24,387 nt of DNA from Patescibacteria group bacterium (lineage in GTDB: Bacteria > Patescibacteriota > Patescibacteriia > 2-12-FULL-60-25), in assembly GCA_018824765.1 (NCBI GenBank), contig JAHJFW010000066.1:1-24387 (forward strand). The letters run 5' to 3'. Below the pieces are notes generated by a model. It was not told the origin of the DNA and did no database searches. It saw nothing but the letters and a program-made list of their open reading frames with translations. Positions 15,219-21,176 of the stretch are shown piece after piece (the first letter of the stretch is position 1; each line of letters starts with the position of its first letter). A program made the translations under genes and the position numbers.

Positions 15219-15845
15219 ATGGCCAAAAACAAAATGACGGATCACGATGAAGAACTCGAGCTTTCGGAAGCCGATTCGGGTGAAGAAAAGGCAACGATCA
15301 ACGCACTTGATACGAAATTTGTTTTAGCAAAAAAATTGATAGATAATTTGCGCGAAGGGCTTGCACAACTTGAAAAATTGATGTCAGGGGGCGCTGAAGC
15401 TGCTGATATCGATAAATTAACAGATAAGACAACCTCGCTAAGCGAGGAATTTGCAGGTTTGGTCAACGATAGCCATATTGTAGAGGGAGTGTTTGACGGA
15501 CAGAATATGGTGGGCTCTGACGGCCACCAGTATTTGGTGCCCCAAAATTACGCTTCAAAATCCAAATTGGTTGAAGGTGATATTTTGAAATTAACGATCC
15601 AACCGAGCGGCGGATTCGTATTTAAGCAAATCGGCCCGATTGAACGGGAGCGCATCGTAGGGACACTAATAAAAGATGAGAACACCCAGACATGGAAGGT
15701 TGTTGCCGAGGGTAAGAAATACAGCGTTTTACCCGCTTCCATTTCATATTTCAAAGGGCAAGTCGGCGATGACGTGGTAGTTCTGATCCCAAAAAGCGCC
15801 CCATCGCGCTGGGCGGCGGTAGAGAATGTGATTAAGAAGAGCTGA
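15219..15845 (+). CDS. Conserved hypothetical protein, acidic helical N-terminus plus beta-rich domain
   Basis: 208 residues. An acidic start (HDEELELSEADSGEEK), a helical segment (KFVLAKKLIDNLREGLAQLEKLM), then a compact domain from about residue 88: HIVEGVFDGQNMVGSDGHQY, VPQNYASKSKLVEGDILKLTI, FVFKQIGPIERERIVGTL, then VVAEGKKYSVLPASISYFKGQVGDDVVVLIP. The two Gly-Asp turns (VEGDILKLTI, VGDDVVVLIP) suggest a duplicated small barrel. It resembles a conserved family of unknown function that I associate with Patescibacteria. The start at ATG 15219 has GAAAGG close upstream. A terminator-like hairpin follows the gene. No role assigned. Confidence 0.75.
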   Translation: MAKNKMTDHDEELELSEADSGEEKATINALDTKFVLAKKLIDNLREGLAQLEKLMSGGAEAADIDKLTDKTTSLSEEFAGLVNDSHIVEGVFDGQNMVGSDGHQYLVPQNYASKSKLVEGDILKLTIQPSGGFVFKQIGPIERERIVGTLIKDENTQTWKVVAEGKKYSVLPASISYFKGQVGDDVVVLIPKSAPSRWAAVENVIKKS

Positions 15846-15853
15846 TTAGTGGG

Positions 15854-15874
15854 TAGTTGGTAGTTAGTAGTTGG
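15854..15874. repeat. Three tandem 7-mers
   Basis: TAGTTGG, TAGTTAG and TAGTTGG are arranged head to tail just after the hypothetical gene. Word-like reiteration of the same general type as in the other spacers. Confidence 0.7.
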
Positions 15875-15891
15875 TGGTATAGAAAGTTAAA

Positions 15892-15945
15892 AAACCTTCA
15901 TTGTCATTCCAGCGCAGGCTGGAATCCAGAAGGTTTATTTTTATT
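15892..15945 (+). terminator. Nested hairpin with dRS3-like core; probable terminator
   Basis: Core ATTCCAGC (15906-15913)-GCAG-GCTGGAAT (15918-15925) matches the dispersed inverted repeat, of the form ATTCC..GC..GGAAT, seen in many bacteria and called dRS3 in Neisseria. It is enclosed by a second pair of arms, AAACCTTC (15892-15899)/GAAGGTTT (15929-15936), and followed by a T-rich tail to 15949. It lies about 45 nt past the stop codon. Confidence 0.7.
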
Positions 15946-15977
15946 TTTCACGGATGTGAAAGTAGAAAATCGCTTTT

Positions 15978-16006
15978 TTGACTAGCATCAGCTTACGCGA
16001 TACGGT
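15978..16006 (+). promoter_or_regulatory. Promoter of dnaX; nearly leaderless start
   Basis: TTGACT (15978-15983), a 17-nt spacer, and TACGGT (16001-16006). The ATG at 16017 is 10 nt past the -10, so the expected leader is only a few nt. The TTG of this -35 is in frame with dnaX and can be mistaken for its start codon. Confidence 0.65.
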
Positions 16007-16016
16007 ATGCACTTCT

Positions 16017-17615
16017 ATGTCACTTAGTCGCAAATACAGGCCGCAGATTTTCGGGGATATTACGGATCAGCTAACGGTAAAGGAAACATTGCGCAAAGAG
16101 GCTGACACCGGAAAAATCGGGCACGCGTATATTTTTTCCGGTCCGCGCGGCGTGGGAAAAACGACTTTGGCGAGGATTTTTTCAAAGGCTGTCAATTGTT
16201 TGGCGCTGAAAGACGGGGAACCGTGTATCGTATGCGACTCTTGCCGTGAAATCCAAGGCGGCCGCGCTTTGGATATCATTGAGATTGACGCGGCTTCGAA
16301 TCGCGGCATTGATAATGTGCGCGAGGCGATTATCGAGCACGTGCGTTTTGCGCCTGTCAGCAAAAAATTCAAAGTGTATATTTTGGATGAAGCGCATATG
16401 CTTACGCCGGAATCATGGAACGCGCTTTTAAAAACATTGGAGGAACCCCCGCTGTATGCGATTTTCATCCTGGCGACCACGGAATTGCATAAAGTCCCTG
16501 TTACGATCATTTCACGTTGCCAGCGTTTTGATTTCAGGCGTGTTTCACCCGATTCATTGGCGGAGCGGTTGCAGTTTTTGGCAAAATCGGAAAATGTGAA
16601 ATTATCGCCGACTGTCGCTTCTTCAATCGTCCGCCATTCAGAGGGTTGCGTGCGCGACGCGGAAACATTGCTCGACCAGCTCTTGGCATTGGGTGAGAAA
16701 AATATTGACGATGATATTGCCGGTCTGGTCATTCCAATCAGCCGCTTGCCCCGTTCAGTGGAGCTGCTGAAATCGTGTTTAAAGCGCAATTTGTCCGAGG
16801 CGTTGAAAGAGACGGCTAAGCTTGAAGATGACGGGATTCCGCTTTTGACAGTGTTCGACGATTTAATTCATGCTGTCAGGCTTTTGCTTTTGGCAGCTGG
16901 CGATCCGGAGTTCGTGCGTCGTTTGGAAGATGGTGAAGAAGGCGAAAGGATGCTGGTTGAGGTGGTCGGTAAATTTCCTCCCTCCGAATTGAGCGATATG
17001 GCTCTCCTTTTTATGGAGCGGCGGCGCGATGCCAAGCAGGGGATTGATCCGCGTTTTTCTTTGGAGCTGGCTGTTAGCGCGATTTCTTTGGGCCTTTTGC
17101 CGAACAGCCCTAAGGTTGAGAAACAGGCGAAGGCTGATGATGATAAAGACACTAAACCGAAAGATGAAGGAGACGCAGCGGTCCCGAGCGAAGGAGAGTC
17201 GCGGGTTGAGGAAATTGTTGAAGCTCCTGAAGAAGCTGTCGAACCGGTTGAAAACCGCGATGAAAAAAAATACGACAATGTTACTTTAGCTTTAGTGCAG
17301 AAAAAGTGGCCGCAGTTTGTTAGGTCTGTCGGCGAAAAAAATCCGTCGCTTTCATTTATCCTGAACACCACAAAACCCGCGAAAACGGAGAAAGGCGTTG
17401 TTGTTATCAGTTTTCAATACCCATACCACAGCGAAAAACTGCTTGGTAATCTGAATAACCGGCGCGTGATTTTTGAGGTCCTCCAAGCATCTTTAGGGTG
17501 TGAAATCGCTGATATAGACGCTGTGATTGAAAAAGATGGTTCAGTCAAAGAAAAGAGTAGCGATGACATGGTCAGCAATATCCTGTTGAACTTTGGCGGA
17601 CAGATAGTTGATTAA
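16017..17615 (+). CDS. dnaX: DNA polymerase III subunit gamma/tau
   Basis: Clamp-loader ATPase of the replisome. 532 residues. AAA+ domain: N-terminal SLSRKYRPQIF, Walker A GPRGVGKT at 42-49, zinc-binding Cys61, Cys70, Cys73 and Cys76, Walker B/DEAH at 124-127 (YILDEAHML), and the SRC motif at 166-168. Collar domain to about 360, then an acidic linker (about 370-425) and a short folded C-terminal domain (VQKKWPQFVRSVGEKNPSL...), so it is intermediate between gamma and full tau. ATG 16017 is chosen because similarity starts there and the promoter lies immediately upstream. There is no Shine-Dalgarno. Downstream is the tRNA-Gln region. Confidence 0.96.
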   Translation: MSLSRKYRPQIFGDITDQLTVKETLRKEADTGKIGHAYIFSGPRGVGKTTLARIFSKAVNCLALKDGEPCIVCDSCREIQGGRALDIIEIDAASNRGIDNVREAIIEHVRFAPVSKKFKVYILDEAHMLTPESWNALLKTLEEPPLYAIFILATTELHKVPVTIISRCQRFDFRRVSPDSLAERLQFLAKSENVKLSPTVASSIVRHSEGCVRDAETLLDQLLALGEKNIDDDIAGLVIPISRLPRSVELLKSCLKRNLSEALKETAKLEDDGIPLLTVFDDLIHAVRLLLLAAGDPEFVRRLEDGEEGERMLVEVVGKFPPSELSDMALLFMERRRDAKQGIDPRFSLELAVSAISLGLLPNSPKVEKQAKADDDKDTKPKDEGDAAVPSEGESRVEEIVEAPEEAVEPVENRDEKKYDNVTLALVQKKWPQFVRSVGEKNPSLSFILNTTKPAKTEKGVVVISFQYPYHSEKLLGNLNNRRVIFEVLQASLGCEIADIDAVIEKDGSVKEKSSDDMVSNILLNFGGQIVD

Positions 17616-17646
17616 TCAACGGACTTTTGATAATCTGCCTGCGCAT

Positions 17647-17666
17647 TCGGGGATAGTCTAATGGTA
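17647..17666 (+). pseudogene. 5' fragment of a second tRNA (acceptor strand and D-arm)
   Basis: TCGGGGA-TA-GTCTAATGGTA. The last 11 nt are identical to the D-arm of the intact tRNA-Gln (17749-17759). It stops abruptly after GGTA in the D-loop. Its acceptor strand pairs at six of seven positions with the 3' fragment at 17989-17995. Confidence 0.65.
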
Positions 17667-17855
17667 TGCGAAGCATACAATCTGCGCTCGCTCGGAAGTG
17701 AGAATATGAGTTCTTTTTTAAATAAATCGTGAACAGTGCTGCGGGATCGTCTAATGGTAGGACGCTTGGTTCTGGCCCAAGTAATCTAGGTTCGAGCCCT
17801 AGTCCCGCAGCACTGTTCGTGAACTCATATTTTCATTTCACTCACTTGCTTGCCC
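17667..17855. repeat. Palindromic unit 1, carrying the tRNA-Gln at its centre
   Basis: A 189-nt segment bounded by GTA on both sides (17664-17666 and 17856-17858). The left part holds GTATGC-GAA-GCATAC (17664-17678) and TCTGCGCTCGCTCGGAA (17681-17697). Arms 17695-17713 and 17821-17839 are inverted repeats, 17 of 19 matching, and enclose the tRNA. Its left part is repeated directly in unit 2. Confidence 0.7.
17740..17810 (+). tRNA. tRNA-Gln (anticodon CTG)
   Basis: Seventy-one nt folding into a complete cloverleaf: acceptor TGCGGGA/TCCCGCA (7 of 7 pairs, with the U1-A72 pair typical of bacterial tRNA-Gln), D-arm GTCT/GGAC with loop AATGGTA, anticodon stem CTTGG/CCAAG with loop TTCTGGC and anticodon CTG at 17772-17774, a 4-nt variable loop, T-arm CTAGG/CCTAG with loop TTCGAGC, and discriminator G. 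CCA is not encoded (CAC follows). The flanks extend the acceptor helix by nine further perfect pairs (17731-17739 with 17810-17818), which is unusual for a precursor. A terminator lies at 18010-18030. Confidence 0.96.
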
Positions 17856-17858
17856 GTA

Positions 17859-17941
17859 AGCAAAGCATACGGTCTGCGCTCGCTCGGAAATGTGAATATT
17901 GGGATTAAACTAATATTCCCACTTCGCTCGCTCGCTTGACC
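17859..17941. repeat. Palindromic unit 2, same design without a tRNA
   Basis: An 83-nt segment between GTA triplets at 17856-17858 and 17942-17944. The left part copies unit 1 (AAGCATAC, then TCTGCGCTCGCTCGGAA at 17873-17889). Arms GAAATGTGAATATT (17887-17900) and 17912-17925 pair at 12 of 14 positions around an 11-nt loop. Confidence 0.7.
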
Positions 17942-17995
17942 GTAGGACGCTTGGTTCAGGACTTCAGTAATCTAGGTTCGAATTCTTGTCCCAGA
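17942..17995 (+). pseudogene. 3' fragment of a second tRNA (D-arm 3' side to acceptor)
   Basis: Begins GTAGGACGCTTGGTTC, identical to 16 nt of the intact tRNA (17757-17772). AGTAATCTAGGTTCGA (17966-17981) is another exact 16-mer. The anticodon stem (CTTGG against CTTCA) and one T-stem pair are broken, so it is not functional. It starts precisely where the 5' fragment at 17647-17666 stops, with GTA shared. Confidence 0.7.
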
Positions 17996-18009
17996 ACTCG
18001 TTTAAAACG

Positions 18010-18030
18010 ATTGCCCTTTTGGCAATTTTT
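18010..18030 (+). terminator. Terminator after the tRNA region
   Basis: ATTGCC (18010-18015), loop CTTTT, GGCAAT (18021-18026), then a run of T. The perfect six-pair stem is also overlapped by a possible -35 (TTGCCC, 18011-18016) for the next ORF. Confidence 0.8.
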
Positions 18031-18033
18031 TAG

Positions 18034-18039
18034 TAGAAT
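18034..18039 (+). promoter_or_regulatory. -10 box of the 55-residue ORF; leaderless start
   Basis: TAGAAT ends 6 nt before ATG 18046. TTGCCC lies exactly 17 nt upstream, within the terminator stem. Confidence 0.5.
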
Positions 18040-18045
18040 AGAAAA

Positions 18046-18213
18046 ATGAAAATAATTAAAATATTGCCATTCATCCTGCTCATTGTTGGAACCTTCGGTC
18101 TTTTGGCTACCGAATTATTTATTGTTCCCGGATCTCGTTGTCTCACCTTGACCTTTGCTGGTCTGAATGTGCTTGGATTGATTACCTTGGTTTTGACACG
18201 CAAGAAAATTTAA
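18046..18213 (+). CDS. Small two-helix membrane protein, 55 residues
   Basis: Begins MKIIKILPFILLIVGTFGLL, a basic start and a hydrophobic helix, then a short loop with P-G-S-R-C, and a second helix ending LGLITLVLTRKKI. Support comes from the clean two-helix hydropathy, the positive ends, and the -10 box at leaderless spacing. There is no Shine-Dalgarno and no recognisable family. A long T-rich stretch (18247-18270) follows, in a spacer with no other gene. Confidence 0.55.
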   Translation: MKIIKILPFILLIVGTFGLLATELFIVPGSRCLTLTFAGLNVLGLITLVLTRKKI

Positions 18214-18308
18214 TAAATTATCCTTAAGAGAAAATTTACAGAAAAGTTATTTTTTTGTTTTTTTTTATATTAAACAAGTTCTAACATCGTCCGCGCCTCG
18301 GAGCCATC

Positions 18309-18334
18309 AAAAAAACCCTGAAAGGGGATTTTTT
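18309..18334. terminator. Second terminator-like hairpin between convergent genes
   Basis: A run of A, CCC, a TGAAAG loop, GGGG and a run of T. Symmetric A and T runs would allow use from either side. The short stem makes it weaker than the neighbour at 18338-18362. Confidence 0.45.
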
Positions 18335-18337
18335 GTT

Positions 18338-18362
18338 AAAAAAACCGCGCGAGGCGGTTTTT
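18338..18362 (-). terminator. Terminator of the PRPP-synthetase-like gene
   Basis: AAACCGC (18342-18348)/GCGGTTT (18354-18360) with a short loop, flanked by seven A on the left, which read as T on the minus strand. About 30 nt past the stop codon of the minus-strand gene. Confidence 0.85.
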
Positions 18363-18393
18363 GGATGGGAGGAAAGAACGTGCGCGAGAGACG

Positions 18394-19458
18394 CTAGCGC
18401 ATCTCTCGTATCGAGAGGTCCCAATGATGGTGGTATATGATCCAAGCGAGATCCTCGCACCACGACACCACCACGAGTTTACCGCTTCGGATTAGCGGGC
18501 CTAGCTGGGAGCGGTTGTCCGTCGGTATCGTATCTGTCACGTAGATTCGGTCGACCGGACACGAGTCATGCATGAGTCGTTTCACCGCATCGCCGCAGAA
18601 GATGCCGTGCGTTACCGCGGTCCAAACCTCTGCTGCGCCGTAGTCGCGTTTCAACAGCTCTGCCGTATTGATGTTCGTGCCACCTGACGCAAGTTCGTCA
18701 TCGAGCAGAATGACCGTTGAGTCCGGCAGGCAATCAAGGTCCCCGAAGAGCTGCTTCAATGCGCTTTCGCCGCTCGACCTGCGCCGCTTAGCGCCGAAAA
18801 CGATCGGCAAAATGCACTGCAGACGAGCCTCAACGTCTTTGAACGCGCCTTCTATGCGTTTGGCCGCCCCGTCATCAGGCAAAGCAAGGCAGGTCTTACC
18901 ATTGTGGTTGCGCGCGTCCTCTATGGTCCGATGAAGGAGACGCCGAACCATGGACACCTCTGTCACAAGCCCGGTTCCGCCAGCCATTACGACTTGCGGG
19001 GAATGGAGATCCGCGGCGATGATACGGTCAAGACGTCCTTCCGCCGCATTCATCATCTGGTCGATGATGAGCGGGGGAAGGGCGAATTCGAGCACGCCCT
19101 CGTCTTTGTCAGAACGTGCAAGCGGCAGATATCCGCTCACGACCGCTATACGCTCCGCTCGACGGCCGACGAGGTAGCGGAGCAGCAGGTTCAATTGGCC
19201 GAGCATTTTGTATGTGCCCGGCCCGCTGGTGATGATCACCACATCATGCCCGCCGATATGGTCTTTCCCGAGTCTAAGGAACGGCTCTCCACTAAGACGC
19301 TCACCAAATGATGGTACGACAACGTCGACTAACGTATTTTCCTTGTCAGGCTTTGAACCAACCGATTCGATTTTTTCCCGAACCTTGCCAGTCATGTTTT
19401 CGAAACCTGGCATGCCTATCAAGGTCAATCCGCCATGTCGGTTGTGACGAACGTGCAT
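18394..19458 (-). CDS. Divergent ribose-phosphate pyrophosphokinase-like protein
   Basis: 354 residues with the two-domain phosphoribosyltransferase layout of PRPP synthetase: the flexible-loop region SGYLPLARSDKDEG at 108-121 (family ..ARQDRK), ADLHSPQ at 149-155 (family DLHAxQ), PDDGAAKR at 194-201 (family PDxGGxxR), the ribose-phosphate loop LLDDELASGGT at 251-261 (family VDDMIDTGGT), and TDTIP at 308-312. Several catalytic positions differ from ordinary Prs, so making PRPP is likely but not assured; it could use another ribose phosphate. Start ATG 19458 follows a textbook Shine-Dalgarno AAGGAGGTG. It has its own promoter and terminator and is visibly GC-richer than neighbouring genes, suggesting acquisition or a distinct class. 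The core family call is good. Confidence 0.8.
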   Translation of the reverse strand: MHVRHNRHGGLTLIGMPGFENMTGKVREKIESVGSKPDKENTLVDVVVPSFGERLSGEPFLRLGKDHIGGHDVVIITSGPGTYKMLGQLNLLLRYLVGRRAERIAVVSGYLPLARSDKDEGVLEFALPPLIIDQMMNAAEGRLDRIIAADLHSPQVVMAGGTGLVTEVSMVRRLLHRTIEDARNHNGKTCLALPDDGAAKRIEGAFKDVEARLQCILPIVFGAKRRRSSGESALKQLFGDLDCLPDSTVILLDDELASGGTNINTAELLKRDYGAAEVWTAVTHGIFCGDAVKRLMHDSCPVDRIYVTDTIPTDNRSQLGPLIRSGKLVVVSWCEDLAWIIYHHHWDLSIREMR

Positions 19459-19462
19459 CTCT

Positions 19463-19509
19463 CACCTCCTTGGCGCTCGCATATTAGTAATACAACCGTG
19501 TGCTGTCAA
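19463..19509 (-). promoter_or_regulatory. Consensus promoter and Shine-Dalgarno of the PRPP-synthetase-like gene
   Basis: On the minus strand: TTGACA (19509-19504), a 17-nt spacer, and TAATAT (19486-19481), then AGGAGGTG (19470-19463). The leader is short, roughly 15 nt, with the ribosome site in it. Confidence 0.75.
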
Positions 19510-19521
19510 AGACATCAAAAT

Positions 19522-19555
19522 AACATTCCAACATTCTCAAGAATATTGGAATGTT
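19522..19555. other. 34-nt near-perfect palindrome between divergent genes
   Basis: AACATTCCAA (19522-19531) and TTGGAATGTT (19546-19555) are perfect arms. The inner ATTCT (19533-19537) and AGAAT (19540-19544) also pair around a CA loop, with one mismatch between the blocks. It lies 12 nt upstream of the minus-strand -35. It could be an operator or a terminator-like hairpin (TTTC follows the right arm, which is not a good T tract). Confidence 0.7.
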
Positions 19556-19598
19556 TCATTAGGTTATAAATAATGGTACTGTACTCATGATGTGGATG

Positions 19599-19604
19599 TA
19601 AAAT
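19599..19604 (+). promoter_or_regulatory. -10 box of the 85-residue membrane protein; leaderless start
   Basis: TAAAAT ends 7 nt before ATG 19612. There is no Shine-Dalgarno and no clear -35. Confidence 0.5.
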
Positions 19605-19611
19605 CCAAACT

Positions 19612-19869
19612 ATGGAAAAACTTTGGTTCCGTTCTAAGAGTTTTGGCTGGGGATGGCAGCCGTGCACCTGGCAGGGTTGGGTTATTACGCTTGTTTATAT
19701 AGTTATATTGCTGTATATCGGATTTTCTTTTTCATCAACTTCCGAAGAACCGACCCAAAAAGAACTCATTTTATTTTTTGTTAAAATTCTTGGATTAACC
19801 GCGTTGATGCTTGCAATATGTTGGAAGACAGGCGAGTGGCCAAAGTGGCGGTGGGGATGTAGGAAATAA
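19612..19869 (+). CDS. Small membrane protein with aromatic N-terminus
   Basis: 85 residues. The N-terminal block KSFGWGWQPCTWQGW is rich in Trp and is followed by a helix (VITLVYIVILLYIGFSF), a charged loop (SSTSEEPTQKE), a second helix (LILFFVKILGLTALMLAICW) and a Trp/Lys-rich tail. The GWGW.P.TWQGW pattern recurs, as I recall, in small bacterial membrane proteins of unknown function. It is first of four closely spaced + genes leading to tspO and a thioredoxin-like protein. No role assigned. Confidence 0.7.
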   Translation: MEKLWFRSKSFGWGWQPCTWQGWVITLVYIVILLYIGFSFSSTSEEPTQKELILFFVKILGLTALMLAICWKTGEWPKWRWGCRK

Positions 19870-19937
19870 CCGATACAGAATGACGAGTGGAGGAAAAATT
19901 TTCAATTTACAATATTCTTAATTCTTTATTCTAACCT

Positions 19938-20276
19938 ATGAATTACACAAAACTTTTCGGATACGGCGTTGCTATTTGGGCGGCGGCGTATCTCACTGCG
20001 ACCATATTTGTCGCATATAAATCAATGGAAACGTTAATTGCACAAATTGTTGTTGCTGTCGTTGGAGCGCTGGCGGCTTATATTGCCGGCAGGAAACTCG
20101 CGGCCAAAAATGCAGGTGCAATCCTGAAATATTCCATCCCTTGGGTGCTGATCGCCGTAGTTCTCGATATGGTTCTAACAGTTCCATTTACAGGCTGGGG
20201 CTTTTTTAGTACTTGGTCGTTGTGGATTGGATATGCCTTAATCGCGCTTGTGCCGCTTGCCGCCATTAAAAAATAA
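19938..20276 (+). CDS. Four-helix membrane protein of unknown function
   Basis: 112 residues: hydrophobic segments at about 8-27, 33-53, 63-82 and 90-110, short loops, and a final AAIKK. There is no motif I can assign. ATG 19938 has no Shine-Dalgarno; TATTCT (19927-19932) stands 5 nt upstream and could be a -10. It ends 9 nt before tspO, so the two are probably co-transcribed. Confidence 0.75.
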   Translation: MNYTKLFGYGVAIWAAAYLTATIFVAYKSMETLIAQIVVAVVGALAAYIAGRKLAAKNAGAILKYSIPWVLIAVVLDMVLTVPFTGWGFFSTWSLWIGYALIALVPLAAIKK

Positions 20277-20285
20277 CATCTTCAC

Positions 20286-20804
20286 ATGCCTAAAAAACTA
20301 AAACTCAAAGATTTAAACGTTAAGGTGAATTACTTTATAATTCCGCTCTTCACGCTGGCTGTCGCCATAATTGGCGAACGAATCACAGCCTCCGGCATGT
20401 CTTGGTATAAAACCATCAACCTGCCGAGCTGGATTCCACCGAATTATATTTTCGGCGTTGTCTGGACTACGATTTTCATTCTGACGGCGATTGCGGCATT
20501 AATCGTATGGAATAAAGCGCCTGCTGATCACAGGCGAAAAGAAATAATGCAAATCTTCGCGGCCAACGGAATCCTGAATGTTTTATGGACTTATATTTTC
20601 TTTTACCAGCATCTTTTGGGCTTTGCCGTTATTGAGGCCATGCTCTTATTCATCTCGGTCATGCTTCTGATTGTTTTGATCCTGCCGCTTGGTATGAAAC
20701 GAAATGAAAGATTATTTCAAGAAGCCGGAGCTCTGCTGGCGCCGTATGCGGTTTGGGTCGCGTTTGCAACTTACTTAACTTATTCAATTTGGCTTATGAA
20801 TTAA
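20286..20804 (+). CDS. tspO: TspO/MBR family membrane protein
   Basis: 172 residues, five transmembrane helices, of the tryptophan-rich sensory protein / peripheral benzodiazepine receptor family, which binds tetrapyrroles and related ligands. Family landmarks: WYKTINLPSWIPPNYIFGVVWT in the first loop, GILNVLWTYIFFYQH in helix 3, and the C-terminal LLAPYAVWVAFATYLTYSIWLMN. About a dozen residues longer than many bacterial members, from an N-terminal basic extension (PKKLKLKDLNVK). Its stop is 3 nt before the thioredoxin-like gene, implying an operon and perhaps a redox link. The family is confident; the ligand in this organism is unknown. Confidence 0.9.
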   Translation: MPKKLKLKDLNVKVNYFIIPLFTLAVAIIGERITASGMSWYKTINLPSWIPPNYIFGVVWTTIFILTAIAALIVWNKAPADHRRKEIMQIFAANGILNVLWTYIFFYQHLLGFAVIEAMLLFISVMLLIVLILPLGMKRNERLFQEAGALLAPYAVWVAFATYLTYSIWLMN

Positions 20805-20807
20805 GCT

Positions 20808-21068
20808 ATGCCGCTACTTGAATTTTACGGAGAGACTTGTCCGCACTGCGTCATTATGACGCCACTGATTGAAAAACTTGAAACTAAAGAGGGATTAAAG
20901 ATAAGACGCTACGAAGTTTGGCGAAATAAAAAAAATGCGGCAAAAATGAAAAAATTGGACAAGGGCGTCTGCGGAGGCGTGCCATTTTTCATCAATACTG
21001 ACACAGGCAAAACTTTGTGCGGCCAAGCGGACTACAAAACATTGAAAGCCTGGGCAAAAGGTAAGTAA
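20808..21068 (+). CDS. Thioredoxin/glutaredoxin-like protein with CPHC motif
   Basis: 86 residues. Starts LLEFYGETCPHCVIMTPLIEKL, a beta-strand and the active-site C-P-H-C (12-15) at the helix start, as in DsbA-type or glutaredoxin-like folds. GGVPFFINTDTGKTLCG contains the cis-Pro loop (VPFF) expected of a thioredoxin fold. There is no signal peptide, so it is cytoplasmic. It is a compact version lacking the extra helices of DsbA. Cotranscription with tspO is likely from the 3-nt gap. The substrate is unknown. Confidence 0.85.
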   Translation: MPLLEFYGETCPHCVIMTPLIEKLETKEGLKIRRYEVWRNKKNAAKMKKLDKGVCGGVPFFINTDTGKTLCGQADYKTLKAWAKGK

Positions 21069-21106
21069 TTTTTTTTGACAGCCAACGGAAAAAAATATTT
21101 TTTTAC

Positions 21107-21128
21107 ACTGAAAACCTTTACTGAAAAC
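21107..21128 (+). repeat. Short direct repeat upstream of the Zn-ribbon gene
   Basis: ACTGAAAAC at 21107-21115 and again at 21120-21128, in an AT-rich spacer that also has TTGACA (21075-21080) and TATTAT (21140-21145). The promoter is not certain because these boxes are not correctly spaced with each other. Confidence 0.45.
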
Positions 21129-21176
21129 TTTTTTCTGTGTATTATTTTTTTACTAACACACTAACCTCATCAAATT

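Noticed and set aside
15978..16016. An upstream in-frame TTG start for dnaX
   Set aside because: That TTG is the first half of the -35 box TTGACT, and family similarity begins at the ATG at 16017.
17667..17941. A self-splicing intron in a tRNA as explanation for the split tRNA
   Set aside because: The interruption is in the D-loop rather than the anticodon loop, there is no recognisable intron core, the exons have decayed stems, and a complete tRNA lies inside the insert.
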